NCBI GenBank assembly: GCA_013399855.1
Contig: VXAY01007012.1
Span: 2,314,033 to 2,378,032, forward strand
Direction of reading: 5' to 3'
Origin: Oxyruncus cristatus
Lineage: Eukaryota; Chordata; Aves; Passeriformes; Cotingidae
DNA length: 64,000 nucleotides
Notes under the pieces: model-generated
What the model saw: only the letters and a program-made list of their open reading frames with translations
Database searches by the model: none
What the model was told of the DNA's origin: nothing
Position numbers and translations under genes: made by a program
Shown: positions 55,201-64,000 of the stretch, piece by piece
Layout: every line of letters starts with the position of its first letter
Position numbering within the stretch: the first letter of the stretch is position 1

Positions 55201-56929
55201 TGTCCATGAGGTCATGTGAACATGCACCGCAGGCCAGTGCCTTCCTGAGGCTGGGTTTCCCATTTTAGGAAGGTGTGTAACCATAAACACAAAGTTAAAC
55301 ACCACGCTGGCAGCACAAGAGTCTGAATTTCCCCAAATATGCACATCTTCCATCAGTGATTGCATTTGCAATCCACAGAGTGGACAAGTGCAGAATGTTC
55401 CCAACCCTTCATGCCACCTGTCCAGGCACGTGTCCTCCGGTGACACGACCCTTCATGACCCATCAGTGCTCAGCAGAAGAACCACAAGCTTCCGACACGT
55501 TTGATCCAAGGTGTGAAACAGCAGCCACTGGTTCCCCATGACAGATGAGGGGATGTCCTTGGGTTTTTACTTTGGCTTCTGATCCAGCACATGGATTATC
55601 CTACCCAAAACCTACCCCACAGCGCTCACAGCTTGCCCACGGGAACACTGAGTGTCACTGGAGCCCGGGATCTTGTCGGGCTTGGAAGTGGAAGGACTGG
55701 AGTGATAAAAAGTTGATCGCAATACGGTGATTTTTTGGGGTTTGTGTAACGTTTCTGTCTGGTGTGGGCTGGGGATTGTTTGGGATTGCCTGTTCGTGCA
55801 CATGTGGAGGGAGGGCTGACAGGGGGAGGAATCCATTAGCATTTGGGTCGTTGCATATTCATGCTCCAAAACATGTGGAACAAAGAGGAGACGCATTGGG
55901 GAGCCCTGCTTTGCAAAAAGCCCTCTGACACCCACAGCTGTGGGCAAAACCAGCCAGACTCCCATGGCTTGGGACATTCCAGGTCACCTGTCCTTCCAGG
56001 AGCCTTTTCACCCCTGGGGGTTTTTCCCTCTGCTTGAAGTGCACCTTTGGTGCAATTTGGTTCTCTGGTGTCTCGTCCCACCCAAAGCGGGCACAGAGAG
56101 TGGATGATTCCCTTCTTCCATGCAACTCCTGCTGGTGTGCACAGGAACGGTCTGATGTTCCATCCCTGGACATCTCTGAGCAACCCAAGGCCCTCCAACC
56201 TGCCCTCGGGTGGTCACACTTTGAAGAAGACCCAGCCAAGCTGCCCAGGGAAAGGGATGCGAACAGGAAAACCCACCACCAGAACACAGCATCCACCTCT
56301 AACATCTGGGGTTCATTCCCTTGGTTTTCTCGGGGATAGAAGGGCCATGGGATAACAGGCCAGGAGACTGATACAGGACCAGGGCACGTTCAGGATAGCA
56401 CAGATCCCTTCAAAACACAGCGATGTATTCTCCCCACCTTTTCATCTCTGGTCTGTTGGGAAGTTCATTAGAAAGGAAAAGGAAATGACCTTACACCCTA
56501 ATAAGGTCTTATGGACCTTGCAAGGTCTCTCCAGGAGCTCTGGCATAGGAAGAGGCAATTGTCTCATTAGTTTCAGTAGTATGTTTGTTTTTCTGACCAC
56601 TGCTGCTCCTTTCAAATCTCATCTTCCCCTCAGGCAAAAATCACTTGCACAGGCTGTATTAAGCTTTTCACTAAGCCTCTTCTTTGATTACAATTCCCAG
56701 CAAACCACCAGGGTGCAAGAAACATAATTAAATACCTTGCTTGCTCTGTAAACAGTCGATCCCCAGAGAAGAAAAATCCAGGACTCCCCAGATGGGCTAC
56801 CCAGAAAAAGTCTCCCCAACTTCAAGGTGAGACTAGGGAAGCATTTCTGTCCCTGAGAAGGCATCTCACCAGGCCATGCAAAATTCCAGTGGTGGAGTAA
56901 CCCAGAAAGGATGAAAGAAATCGTTTAAG
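55201..56929. other. Non-coding stretch, nothing firmly recognised
   Basis: GTTGCATATTCATGCTCC near 55850-55868 contains an octamer-like core. Frames of 100-148 codons on both strands between 55600 and 56360 are mutually antisense and anonymous. No repeats. Confidence 0.5.
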
Positions 56930-57065
56930 AGATAAGTGACTTGAACTGATAAAAAGTAATAACTGCGCCAAGTGTGGAGCCAACGCGCGTTCCCTGCCCT
57001 GGATGCATTGCTTTGAACGTGAAACTCATCAAAAGCATTTAGTTTTCATACAATTTCTTCAGGAT
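56930..57065. promoter_or_regulatory. Candidate conserved non-coding element
   Basis: Short complex block: GATAAAAAGTAATAACTGCG, CCAACGCGCGTTCC (palindromic AACGCGCGTT core), GAACGTGAAACTCATC and AGCATTTAGTTTTC. Composition-based inference only. Confidence 0.22.
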
Positions 57066-58184
57066 GCCAAATCTAACATCTAATCTCCTCCCGACAAAGC
57101 CCTGGGAATGGTCTAAGAAGGAGCACAGATGTAGCCCGGTAGTGCTACAAGACCCACCCTCACCAGAAGAAATAAAGAATGACAGTAAATCCTCTTCACA
57201 CTTTACCTATCTGGAACACCATCTGGGAATGCCAGGGGTTTCCCTGTTGCTGCCTCCAGAGAGCCTCCACACAGCTCCCAGCTAACACACGGATCTCAGG
57301 AGGATAATTAGAGCAACAAACTCGAGGCAGAGCGAGGTAGGGATCGGAGCACCTTTGGGAAGTGCTGCAGGGATGTTCTCTGGGGAAGGGGGAGGTGGGT
57401 CCCCAAAGACTGGGGTGACCAAGTGCATGGGTTTTAGTGAATTTTAGTGATTTCTGCAATTACACGAGAGAAGGAGATAAAATTAGGGGAGAGGGAAAAA
57501 AAAGACAGAGCCCTCAGGCTTTACGAAGGAAGTTCAGCAGGGAAGTTTGCATCATGCTGCTGGGGAGATGAATTATGGGAGGTTTTCCATTTCCATCTTC
57601 AATAGTCAGTGCCAGTCTGGGATTATTCCCCTTTCTGGAGTGTTCCACCGCAGCATCAGCTGAAAAAAATCTGCTGGAGTCCAGCGAGAGGCACTTTTTG
57701 GGAAGAACCAAGGCTGTCAGAGGTCTCTGGACCTCCCAGAAACGTCTCCAGGGGGGCACAGGCAGTTTGGCCAGGGCAGAACAGGACACCAGCTGTGAAC
57801 AAGAATGTCTGACTGTGTGGAGGAGCCGTGAAAGAGCAGAACTCCAAAGCTCCCACCATGAAGAGGATGTCACCTTCAGCTCCAAGGGGGAGCTTTCTCA
57901 AGCCTCCCAGAAAGAGCCTTGTCGTGCTTTCAGAGCAAACCAGCTGAGGGGCACAACGTGCCTAGTTGACCACGGAGTCCGGGTGTCCACCTGCAAAAAC
58001 CTCCCCGAGCAACATCTTCAGAGGTATGAAAATGTGAAAGCAGAAGGAATTCAGGCGCAACCCCCAAAACCAGCTGCTCTCCTTGATGTGCAGACTCACT
58101 TTGCTCTCCCACAGGTCATCTGCTTCAGGTCATCTGGAGGGTGCATGGCATGACCCAGCAGTGCTTGGGACGCCAGTGGGGATC
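57066..58184. other. Non-coding stretch with a long anonymous frame
   Basis: A 192-codon plus frame (57575-58153) is the longest here that avoids CR1 and homopolymers. I recognise no domain, a 123-codon frame is open on the opposite strand over the same region, and no splice pattern links it to anything. It is left uncalled. An 8-A run lies near 57493. Confidence 0.45.
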
Positions 58185-58550
58185 TTTGATGCCATTGTGC
58201 TCACTTAAAACACCTATGGGGCCTTCGTTAAACAAGAAAGCATTTTGGATGAGATTGTTATTAATTGCCTTTTTAGCTGTTGCATTAAATAACTAGGCAC
58301 CCATCTGGAATTGGGGGAGGGGGAAGCCACAGTAGCATAAAGGAAAGGAAACCAGGGAAATGTGAAACTTTCATGTGAGATAAGAACCTCATAACACTGT
58401 TATTATATCCCTCTGCAGTCAGGCAGTCTCCTGGTTTTAATAAAATCTCATTTTCCTTAAATTTTCCCATGTGGCCAACGTATTATGTGTGGAGTTTAAT
58501 GTAGCAGGATATGATCTAAACTTAGACTCAGGTGGTCTGGGCCCTCTGGA
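58185..58550. promoter_or_regulatory. Candidate conserved non-coding element(s)
   Basis: Two AT-rich, frame-free pieces. The first has CGTTAAACAAG, GATTGTTATTAATTGCC (SOX-like ATTGTT next to TTAATTG) and GCATTAAATAAC. The second, 58370-58550, has CTGTTATTATATCC, GGTTTTAATAAAATC and GTGGAGTTTAATG. Strong contrast with flanking sequence; function inferred. Confidence 0.3.
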
Positions 58551-58839
58551 ACAGACGGGATGGATTGTCAAGCCCTGATGGGGAATATAAACAGCAATGG
58601 AAAGCACTTCCTTCTTTTTTTTTTTTTTTCCCTTTCCCTTTTCCAAGATCTGAAAAGACCTTTCTATATTCAATTAATGATCCTGCCAGCCAGCCCAAAT
58701 CAAAAAGACATGCATGCAGTTGTAAAAGGGTGGGGGGTGAGGGAGGGAATATAATCAGCACTCACTTTTCTTTGTTGGAAATAACAAAGAAATAAAAAAT
58801 AATTAAAAAAAAAAAAAGACTTCAAGAGTTTGCAAACAA
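58551..58839. other. Non-coding interval; T15 and A-rich runs
   Basis: Fifteen T at about 58615-58629, and A12-13 at about 58804-58817. Confidence 0.6.
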
Positions 58840-59110
58840 CCGATTCGTGTGTTTAGGTTGGATTGTGAAATTATTTTTATTTTTCAAGGGTGTCTGGTTT
58901 TGTAAACCTCCCCAGCTCTATTCCCTGCAGAACTCCTTAAGGTTTTCATTACGATAGGGGTATCACGTTCATTAGGATCACTGGTCCTGATGAATTCATT
59001 TTTGTTGTCACATACCATTCCGTAAGTGGATTTCACTTACAGTCCAAAGGGTGATCCTCTGTCACACGGCATCACTCACCAGATCTTTCAGAGAGAAATA
59101 TTCCTGAAAA
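58840..59110. promoter_or_regulatory. Candidate conserved non-coding element with NKX-like inverted sites
   Basis: GTAAGTG-GATTT-CACTTAC at 59022-59040 is a perfect inverted repeat with two NKX2-type cores (AAGTG/CACTT). Upstream are CATTACGATAGGGG and GTTCATTAGG; no frame or repeat crosses the block. Seven-base arms alone are near chance expectation; the block is chosen for its overall composition. Confidence 0.3.
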
Positions 59111-59827
59111 AGGGATGTATTTCAGCATGAGGAAACATTCCCTGCAACAGCACGGGGGCATTTTGGGTTTTGGTTTTCTTGGGTTTTAATTAAAGAGGTA
59201 TCCCACAAATTGCATGTTCCTGAGAGCAGCTCACCAAGAGGAATTTCCAGAGCTGATGCAGCACCAAAGCAAATTCTTTGTTCTGGTTGTAAAGCTTAGT
59301 CCAGCCAACTTCTTATTTTATTTGCAGCCCTGTGCTATCCCTCCTCCCTGCTGTTCCTACACACTTTTCCAGAAGGCACAGTCAGGTTGCTGCTGCAGAA
59401 GGGACAACATAGGGGGCAGTTAAACAAGACATAATGGATCTGTGGTGCCCTGCTGAGCATCGATTTAGCAATTTCTGTCGGTGGCTGCAGGATTCCAAAT
59501 ATAGGATCTCACAGCCAGAGATGCCCGGGATTAACTGGCAGGACTTCCTGGATCTGTATTGACTGGTCATCCCAGTCAATGTCAAAGCTCCCTTCACAGA
59601 CCATTGCCACATGGAAAAAGAGCACTCAGAGCCTGGACTGAGGGTTGGGGAGGTTTGTGTGGAATAGTTGGGATCAGGTTGGTGAATACGGGCACAAAGG
59701 ACACACCCAACAAAGAAAAGTGGCACATCCTGAGCACCCAACTCTTCCCCTTCTACTCTGACCACAGAGCTGCTGACAAACCTGAGGGAACTTAAACCTC
59801 CTGTTTACACCCTGTCCTGCATGTGAA
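59111..59827. other. Non-coding stretch, nothing recognised
   Basis: Anonymous 127-codon minus frame (59382-59765). No repeats until the CR1 copy. Confidence 0.5.
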
Positions 59828-60019
59828 GGCGGGGAAGTTCAGACCACTGGAAGAGGCTGCCCAGGGAGGTTTTGGAGTTTCCTTCTCTGGAGATCTTCAG
59901 AACCTGCCTGGATGGCATCCTGTGCAACCTGCTCCAGGTGAGCTGCTTTAGGAGGGAGGTTGGACTTAGATGATCTCCAGAGGTCCCTTCCAACCTCAAC
60001 CATTCCGTGATTCCATGAG
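59828..60019 (+). mobile_element. CR1 LINE 3' end, ~190 bp
   Basis: Sense strand: 'gaccactggaagaggctgcc', CAGGGAGGTTTTGGAGTTTC, 'tggagatcttcagaacctgc', 'ggaggttggacttagatgat', CTCCAGAGGTCCCTTCCAAC and CTCAACC, ending in CATTCCGTGATTCCATGA. It begins at the point in CR1 where the copy at 60347-60540 stops. Confidence 0.93.
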
Positions 60020-60346
60020 GCAGAGAAGGGTTAAACGTCAGGGTCTTTGGCAGAGGACTCAGAAGGTCTCGTTTTCCTGCTTTCAGTGTGACTTTGCAAT
60101 AAGCCATGGAGGCTTTTGGAGGGAGCAAGCCTCCGCTGGGAATCCAATCCTCAGTGCCTCCCTCAGAAACCAGGCGAATTTGAAAGCTCCCTACCTCCAG
60201 CTGCTTGCTCCTGAGCCTCCAGGAGACTGTCCTGGAGAAACCCCCCACCTCCACCACTGTGCCTCCCCCCCCATGCAGCTGCAAGAAGGGGAACCCAGAA
60301 AACCACGGCCTGAAACAATTTCCAAAAGCAGAACCCCAACCTCGAT
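60020..60346. other. Unassigned interval between two CR1 pieces
   Basis: Unique sequence with no recognised content; anonymous frames (138 codons plus, 159 minus) cross it. Confidence 0.5.
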
Positions 60347-60540
60347 GAGCAACCTGGTTTGTTCAGCCTGGAGCAAAGGAGGCTGAGGGGAGGCTTCACT
60401 GGGGTCTGCAGCTTCCTCACGAGGGGCAGCACCAATCTCTCCCCTCTGGTGACCAGTCACGGGACCTGAGGGAACAACTGGAGCTGTGTCAGGGGAGGTT
60501 TGGGTTGGATACTGGGAAAAGGTTAATTACTGCATAACAG
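60347..60540 (+). mobile_element. CR1 internal fragment lacking its 3' end
   Basis: Sense strand: 'gtttgttcagcctggagcaa', AGGAGGCTGAGGGGAGGCTT, 'ctcccctctggtgaccagtc', 'gctgtgtcaggggaggtttg' and 'ggttggatactgggaaaagg'. This is the segment that normally lies just upstream of the piece at 59828-60019, yet it is found downstream of it and has no 3' tail. Confidence 0.88.
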
Positions 60541-61080
60541 AAACCCTCTGGTTTGTGTAGTTTATTGTGCTTCTGTAAATGGGCCTGGTCAGCAACAGAT
60601 GGGACCTTTGGGGACTCATCAAAAGCTGTGGATATTTTACATCAGAGCTGGGAATTGCACCTTGAACTCCTAAATTGCAGCCCAAAGCATTAACCAGGGG
60701 CTCATCCACTTATATTAAAACAGTGGAAACATTGCCTCCCTGAGGACTTGTCCTCTGGAAAAACTCAGCCTTTAAATTCACGCTCTGTTATGCTCTGGAA
60801 GAACGTTCATGTGTCAACGGCTAAGCAAAATGATTAAAGATAACTGCTTTCTGTTCCCCTGATTGTAAAAAAAATAAAAAATAAAAAAGAATAAAATAAT
60901 TGTATCAGACAAAGACAGCCTTCAAATCCCTTTTCCCATTTCCTAGATGAATAGACACAATGGGGTATCCCAAAGCCCAGAGCACTCCCCATCAACCTGC
61001 CCAAACGACTCGTTCCCACTTCGCTCCGGTTTCGAAATACGTCTGGAAGGAAGAAAATTCTTTTTTGAATGAGCACCTTT
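60541..61080. other. Non-coding stretch; A-rich run
   Basis: Low-complexity AAAAAATAAAAAATAAAA near 60867-60890. Otherwise AT-moderate sequence without recognised features. Confidence 0.5.
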
Positions 61081-61620
61081 CAAGCCGTGTCAAGTGAGCA
61101 CAGGCTTTGTGACCGAAGGGGCGTCGAGCAAGATGCGACTCATCAAGGCTGAGAATTGCAGGCTTAGATGTGAGGCCCTGGGGGGCGAAGGGGGGCGGGG
61201 AGNTCCAGATCCAACGCTCCGAGGGTTCTGATCAATCTCAGATAACGCCGAACCCCGAGAGGGAAAATCAGTAAAAAGCGGTCAACTGATCTCCCAGCCT
61301 CGCAAAGGCACAAGAGCTAATCTCCCTTAATCTAATTCAATGGGTCCTACTTAACATCCCCTGCCCTTTCATTCTCCGAACGGGAATAGCGAGGGATGAA
61401 ATCAACTCCTTTCCGCTCCCTGGTTGCGCAGACAGAGCATCACCTCCCCCCCGCCCCGCTCCTCTCTCCCACCCACAGAGCAAAACGCCACCCCAAGACG
61501 CTGTTCTGCCCCTGCCATCTAAGGGTTCTCCCCACCTGGCAAACGGGGAACCCACCTCTCCTTCCCCCTGCCGTTGCACCCCACGCTTGGAAGTCTCCCG
61601 GAGCTAATTAGATCCCTTGA
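61081..61620. promoter_or_regulatory. CpG-enriched, frame-poor patch, candidate regulatory region
   Basis: About twenty CpG between 61090 and 61460 (for example GGGGCGTCGAGC and AACGCCGAACCCCGAG), mixed with AT-rich motifs CTAATCTCCC and TTAATCTAATTC near 61317-61339. An ambiguous base lies at 61203 in a G-rich run. It resembles either a CpG-rich enhancer or the shore of a promoter; no transcript can be traced. Confidence 0.3.
61203..61203. other. Ambiguous base (N)
   Basis: Single N following a G-rich run in the CpG-enriched patch. Confidence 0.99.
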
Positions 61621-62139
61621 TTTGAGCAGGAAGAGCGGGATACAGCCCGGAGCAGTGTTTGCTTACGGAGTAAACTCGTCCTGCCTTCGTGCTTGCTCTT
61701 CATCAAACCTGAATGTCAACAAAACCTCACTTTCCTCCTTCATGAATTTTGAAAGAGCTCTTTCTGCTTTCTATCTATTTTTTTTCCTATCTTTTTTTTT
61801 CTTTATTTCTTCCTCCTCTTCCCCTGAGATTCTTGGAAGAGAAATGGGAGAGTTTTATTACAGAGGTCACTACGTAAGACCTGCGAGTTTGATGGTCCAG
61901 AGCCTTCCTCGTTGCCATCTGACCCCTTATAAAATCATTATAAAAGGTTTCCATGTGACACCGGTCCTACAGCACCGCCCCCCATCACGACTGAATATGA
62001 GCAGAGGCCGCATCCAGACCTCAAATGCAGCAACGAAAAGGAGCTACACAAATTCCAGGGAAGAAGAACAGGGCGCTTTTCACTTCCAGAGGCCAGGAAG
62101 ACCCGTGAATGTTTAACACTGGTTAAACCCATGGATGAG
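61621..62139. other. Non-coding stretch; pyrimidine-rich run
   Basis: T/C-rich sequence at 61770-61830. A 180-codon plus frame (61574-62116) passes through it as Phe/Ser-rich low complexity; no domain seen. The part 61850-62010 is more complex and could belong to the regulatory blocks on either side. Confidence 0.45.
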
Positions 62140-62660
62140 GACATCACCTGGACACAGGCAGGCCCTGAATCACATTCTAATGAGCCATAAATGATGAGAG
62201 AGTTGTAAACAATCAGGCTGTGAAATTGCATGTTTGGCATCTGAATTTACTCTCTCCTGAGTGCTGGGATTAAGTTACTTTCTGTTCTTTCTTCTGCGGG
62301 GGCAATAAGATGAGCCTGACTGATTTCAGTTCATTTTAGGGTCTTATTCTAATAGATCTGAGTTGTACTATTGTGAGAGTTTTCCAGACCTGCAGAGGAA
62401 CATGTTAATTCCAAATAAGAAATAATAAAATTTTTTAAAAATTAAAAAAAAAAAAGGGTTAGGAAGATTTAGGAGACTTTATAAAACCATGACTTTTCTT
62501 TAAATCATGCCAAAGTCTGTTTTTAACTTAAGACCATCTGACGGCATGGAGATGTATTTTTACTGCACACAAAGCCCTCATTAGGAGAACTTCTCCACTT
62601 AAGAATGTGGCTTTTGCTTATTACTGCTTCTTAATATTTCTTTAGGAAAATTGATCCCAT
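62140..62660. promoter_or_regulatory. Candidate conserved non-coding region
   Basis: TCTAATGAGCC, CCATAAATGATG, a forkhead consensus TGTAAACAA at 62204-62212 and GGGATTAAG occur in the first 140 bp, and AT-rich complex sequence continues past an A-rich run near 62415-62455. No frame of interest. Function inferred. Confidence 0.3.
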
Positions 62661-63559
62661 CTTTATTCTTCATTTATCACCCTCTTTCATTGCAAATATC
62701 AGTGGAGTGGCTCCCCCTACACACACGCTTCTCCCATTGCCCCTTTTTTTTCTCTATTGCCCTTTCTCTGTTTATTGATTACAGCAAGAGTCAATCTATT
62801 TTTTCTCTCTTTTTTTTTTCTCCCCCTTTTTTTTTTTAATGGATATATATCACTGAGTCTTACAGCCACAAAGAGAACAGGCATTTTGAAACTGGTCTGA
62901 GCTCCCCATGCTGAGTGGGCCAACAAGGATTTAATTCAAAGGCTCCTGGAATCAATACTAGCCTTTGACTTGTCCTTATTTTATCCTTGTTGATGGTTGA
63001 TGTCTGTTGTCAAAACTCCTGGAAGGCGTCTGCTGTGATTTGCTGTAGTGGCTGTGGAGACTTTAATGAGCAGAGTCGTTCTTATATTTGAGATCACCTT
63101 CAAAATCCATTACCTGGTCTCACTAGAGAGATCTTGGAAATCTTCCACATGGACGAACAGCCAAACACCTCCTGTTGCACTGTTTCCTCTTTTACGGTTG
63201 GATTTATCCTTCCTTAAATTGGCCACTTTGCAGCCCACAGCTCTCCTGGCCCGTTCTACCAGCCCAGGGCTTGCTCCCCAGCACAGAGGGTTTGGGGACA
63301 CCCAGCCTCCTGCATCCCTTAGAGCCCCGAGACAAGCTGACATTTGCCGTTTGCCTGCTAGTTTTCACAGGAATATTTCAAAGGGCGTCCCAGGCTGACA
63401 AGGAGCCGCTATCCTCATTGCTCTACCCAGGAGAGGAATCAAAGGGAAAGATTTGCCCCGGGAGATATCCTTTGGTGAGCCACACAAGCCACAAAACCCC
63501 ATGCCCAGCTCCTGCTCTAGCGGCACATCACACCCCACAGGAGCTCATGTGAAGCAAGA
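62661..63559. other. Non-coding stretch; T-rich runs
   Basis: Pyrimidine-rich 62740-62840 with T-runs of 8-11. Anonymous frames of 116 and 125 codons at 63048-63552. No repeat family. Confidence 0.5.
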
Positions 63560-64000
63560 GGACCAAACCCATTCCCGACCCTGCCTTTATTCGGATTGAA
63601 CAGCCAGATCTCCGATAAAAGCCCAGGATGAGACAGGATCTTTATCACCCTACTTTGGTCTGAGCAAACTGAGAAACCACATCCTCTCTGGCAGTCCTGC
63701 TTCAGCTGAGCCATAAAGGCTCTCACAGCAGCCCCATCCCGTTTGCCGAATGGCTGTAATTTACCTTCTGCTTAATCGTTCTCATGCACACGTTAATTGT
63801 CCTCCTACACGAGCAGGGTGCTAATGGGAGCTCAGATAACCCCTCCATCCTACTTTACATGCTGGTTCACGCTTTCCCTTATTTTAACTGGAGCCGTTTT
63901 TAATTCCAGTTAGGAAATTGATTATTCACACTCTTATTTGCCTTCCTTAAGAAGAAAGCACAGGGAGCACGAGAGGAATTGTAAGTGCTCAGGCTGGGAT
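63560..64000. promoter_or_regulatory. Candidate conserved non-coding region at the window end
   Basis: Frame-poor, complex sequence with GGCTGTAATTTACC, GCTTAATCG, CGTTAATTGTCC, GTGCTAATGG, and GGAAATTGATTATTC near 63914-63928. It continues to or beyond the window edge. Regulatory role is inference from motif content. Confidence 0.28.

Noticed and set aside
57575..58153. 192-codon plus-strand frame in unique sequence
   Set aside because: No domain, no splice context, and a 123-codon frame is open on the opposite strand. It could be tested by a protein search but is not supported here.
61574..62116. 180-codon plus-strand frame
   Set aside because: Passes through a T/C-rich run translated as Phe/Ser low complexity; no domain recognised.
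1..64000. tRNA, rRNA, snRNA genes and CRISPR arrays
   Set aside because: No cloverleaf with A/B boxes, no recognisable rRNA or snRNA core and no regularly spaced identical repeats were seen. The GGTTCGAG at 18840 is part of a CR1 copy, not a B box.

Overview
This window looks like non-coding nuclear DNA from a bird. The main evidence is 31 dispersed fragments of the CR1 (Chicken Repeat 1) LINE. Most of them carry the CR1 3' end, recognisable by its conserved TTGGAAGGGACC-type block next to short (ATTCTATG)n tails. CR1 is abundant in birds and also present in other sauropsids. The sequence resembles the avian subfamilies most, and two copies (10511-10672 and 54897-55200) resemble a form I associate with songbirds, but I cannot fix the species. 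There is no bacterial gene organisation: no ribosome-binding sites, no long codon-biased frames, no operons. I found no rRNA, tRNA, snRNA or CRISPR array.

No protein-coding gene can be supported. The longest open frames (250, 246, 215, 192 and 188 codons) start in, lie antisense to, or run through CR1 or poly-A/T, or have no recognisable content. No exon with splice sites and a known protein could be identified. The window is best read as intergenic or intronic sequence.

Layout. 1-18,973: CR1 fragments at regular intervals, including a head-to-head pair of CR1 3' ends (4889-5078) and an internally duplicated copy (3257-3590). 18,974-26,671: 7.7 kb with no CR1 that I can see, ending in a candidate regulatory block (25,500-26,330). 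26,672-35,300: more CR1, plus an unidentified 153-codon antisense frame (29,652-30,113). 35,301-49,756: sparse CR1, a 55-bp tandem duplication (35,701-35,810), AT-rich homeodomain-motif blocks and a CpG-rich patch (43,180-43,560). 49,757-50,627: the longest CR1, which still shows the end of its decayed reverse transcriptase. 50,628-64,000: few CR1 copies, two of which look order-swapped (59,828-60,540), and the highest density of candidate conserved non-coding elements.

By my hand-drawn boundaries CR1 covers roughly 6.7 kb, about a tenth of the window; 20 copies are on the minus strand and 11 on the plus strand. The remaining sequence alternates between plain G+C-moderate DNA and short AT-rich blocks with clustered homeodomain, POU, FOX and NKX-like motifs. 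Such blocks are typical of regulatory landscapes around developmental genes, but conservation cannot be judged from one sequence, so these calls are inference. Three single N bases (9567, 50307, 61203) mark assembly uncertainty in homopolymer or G-rich sequence.
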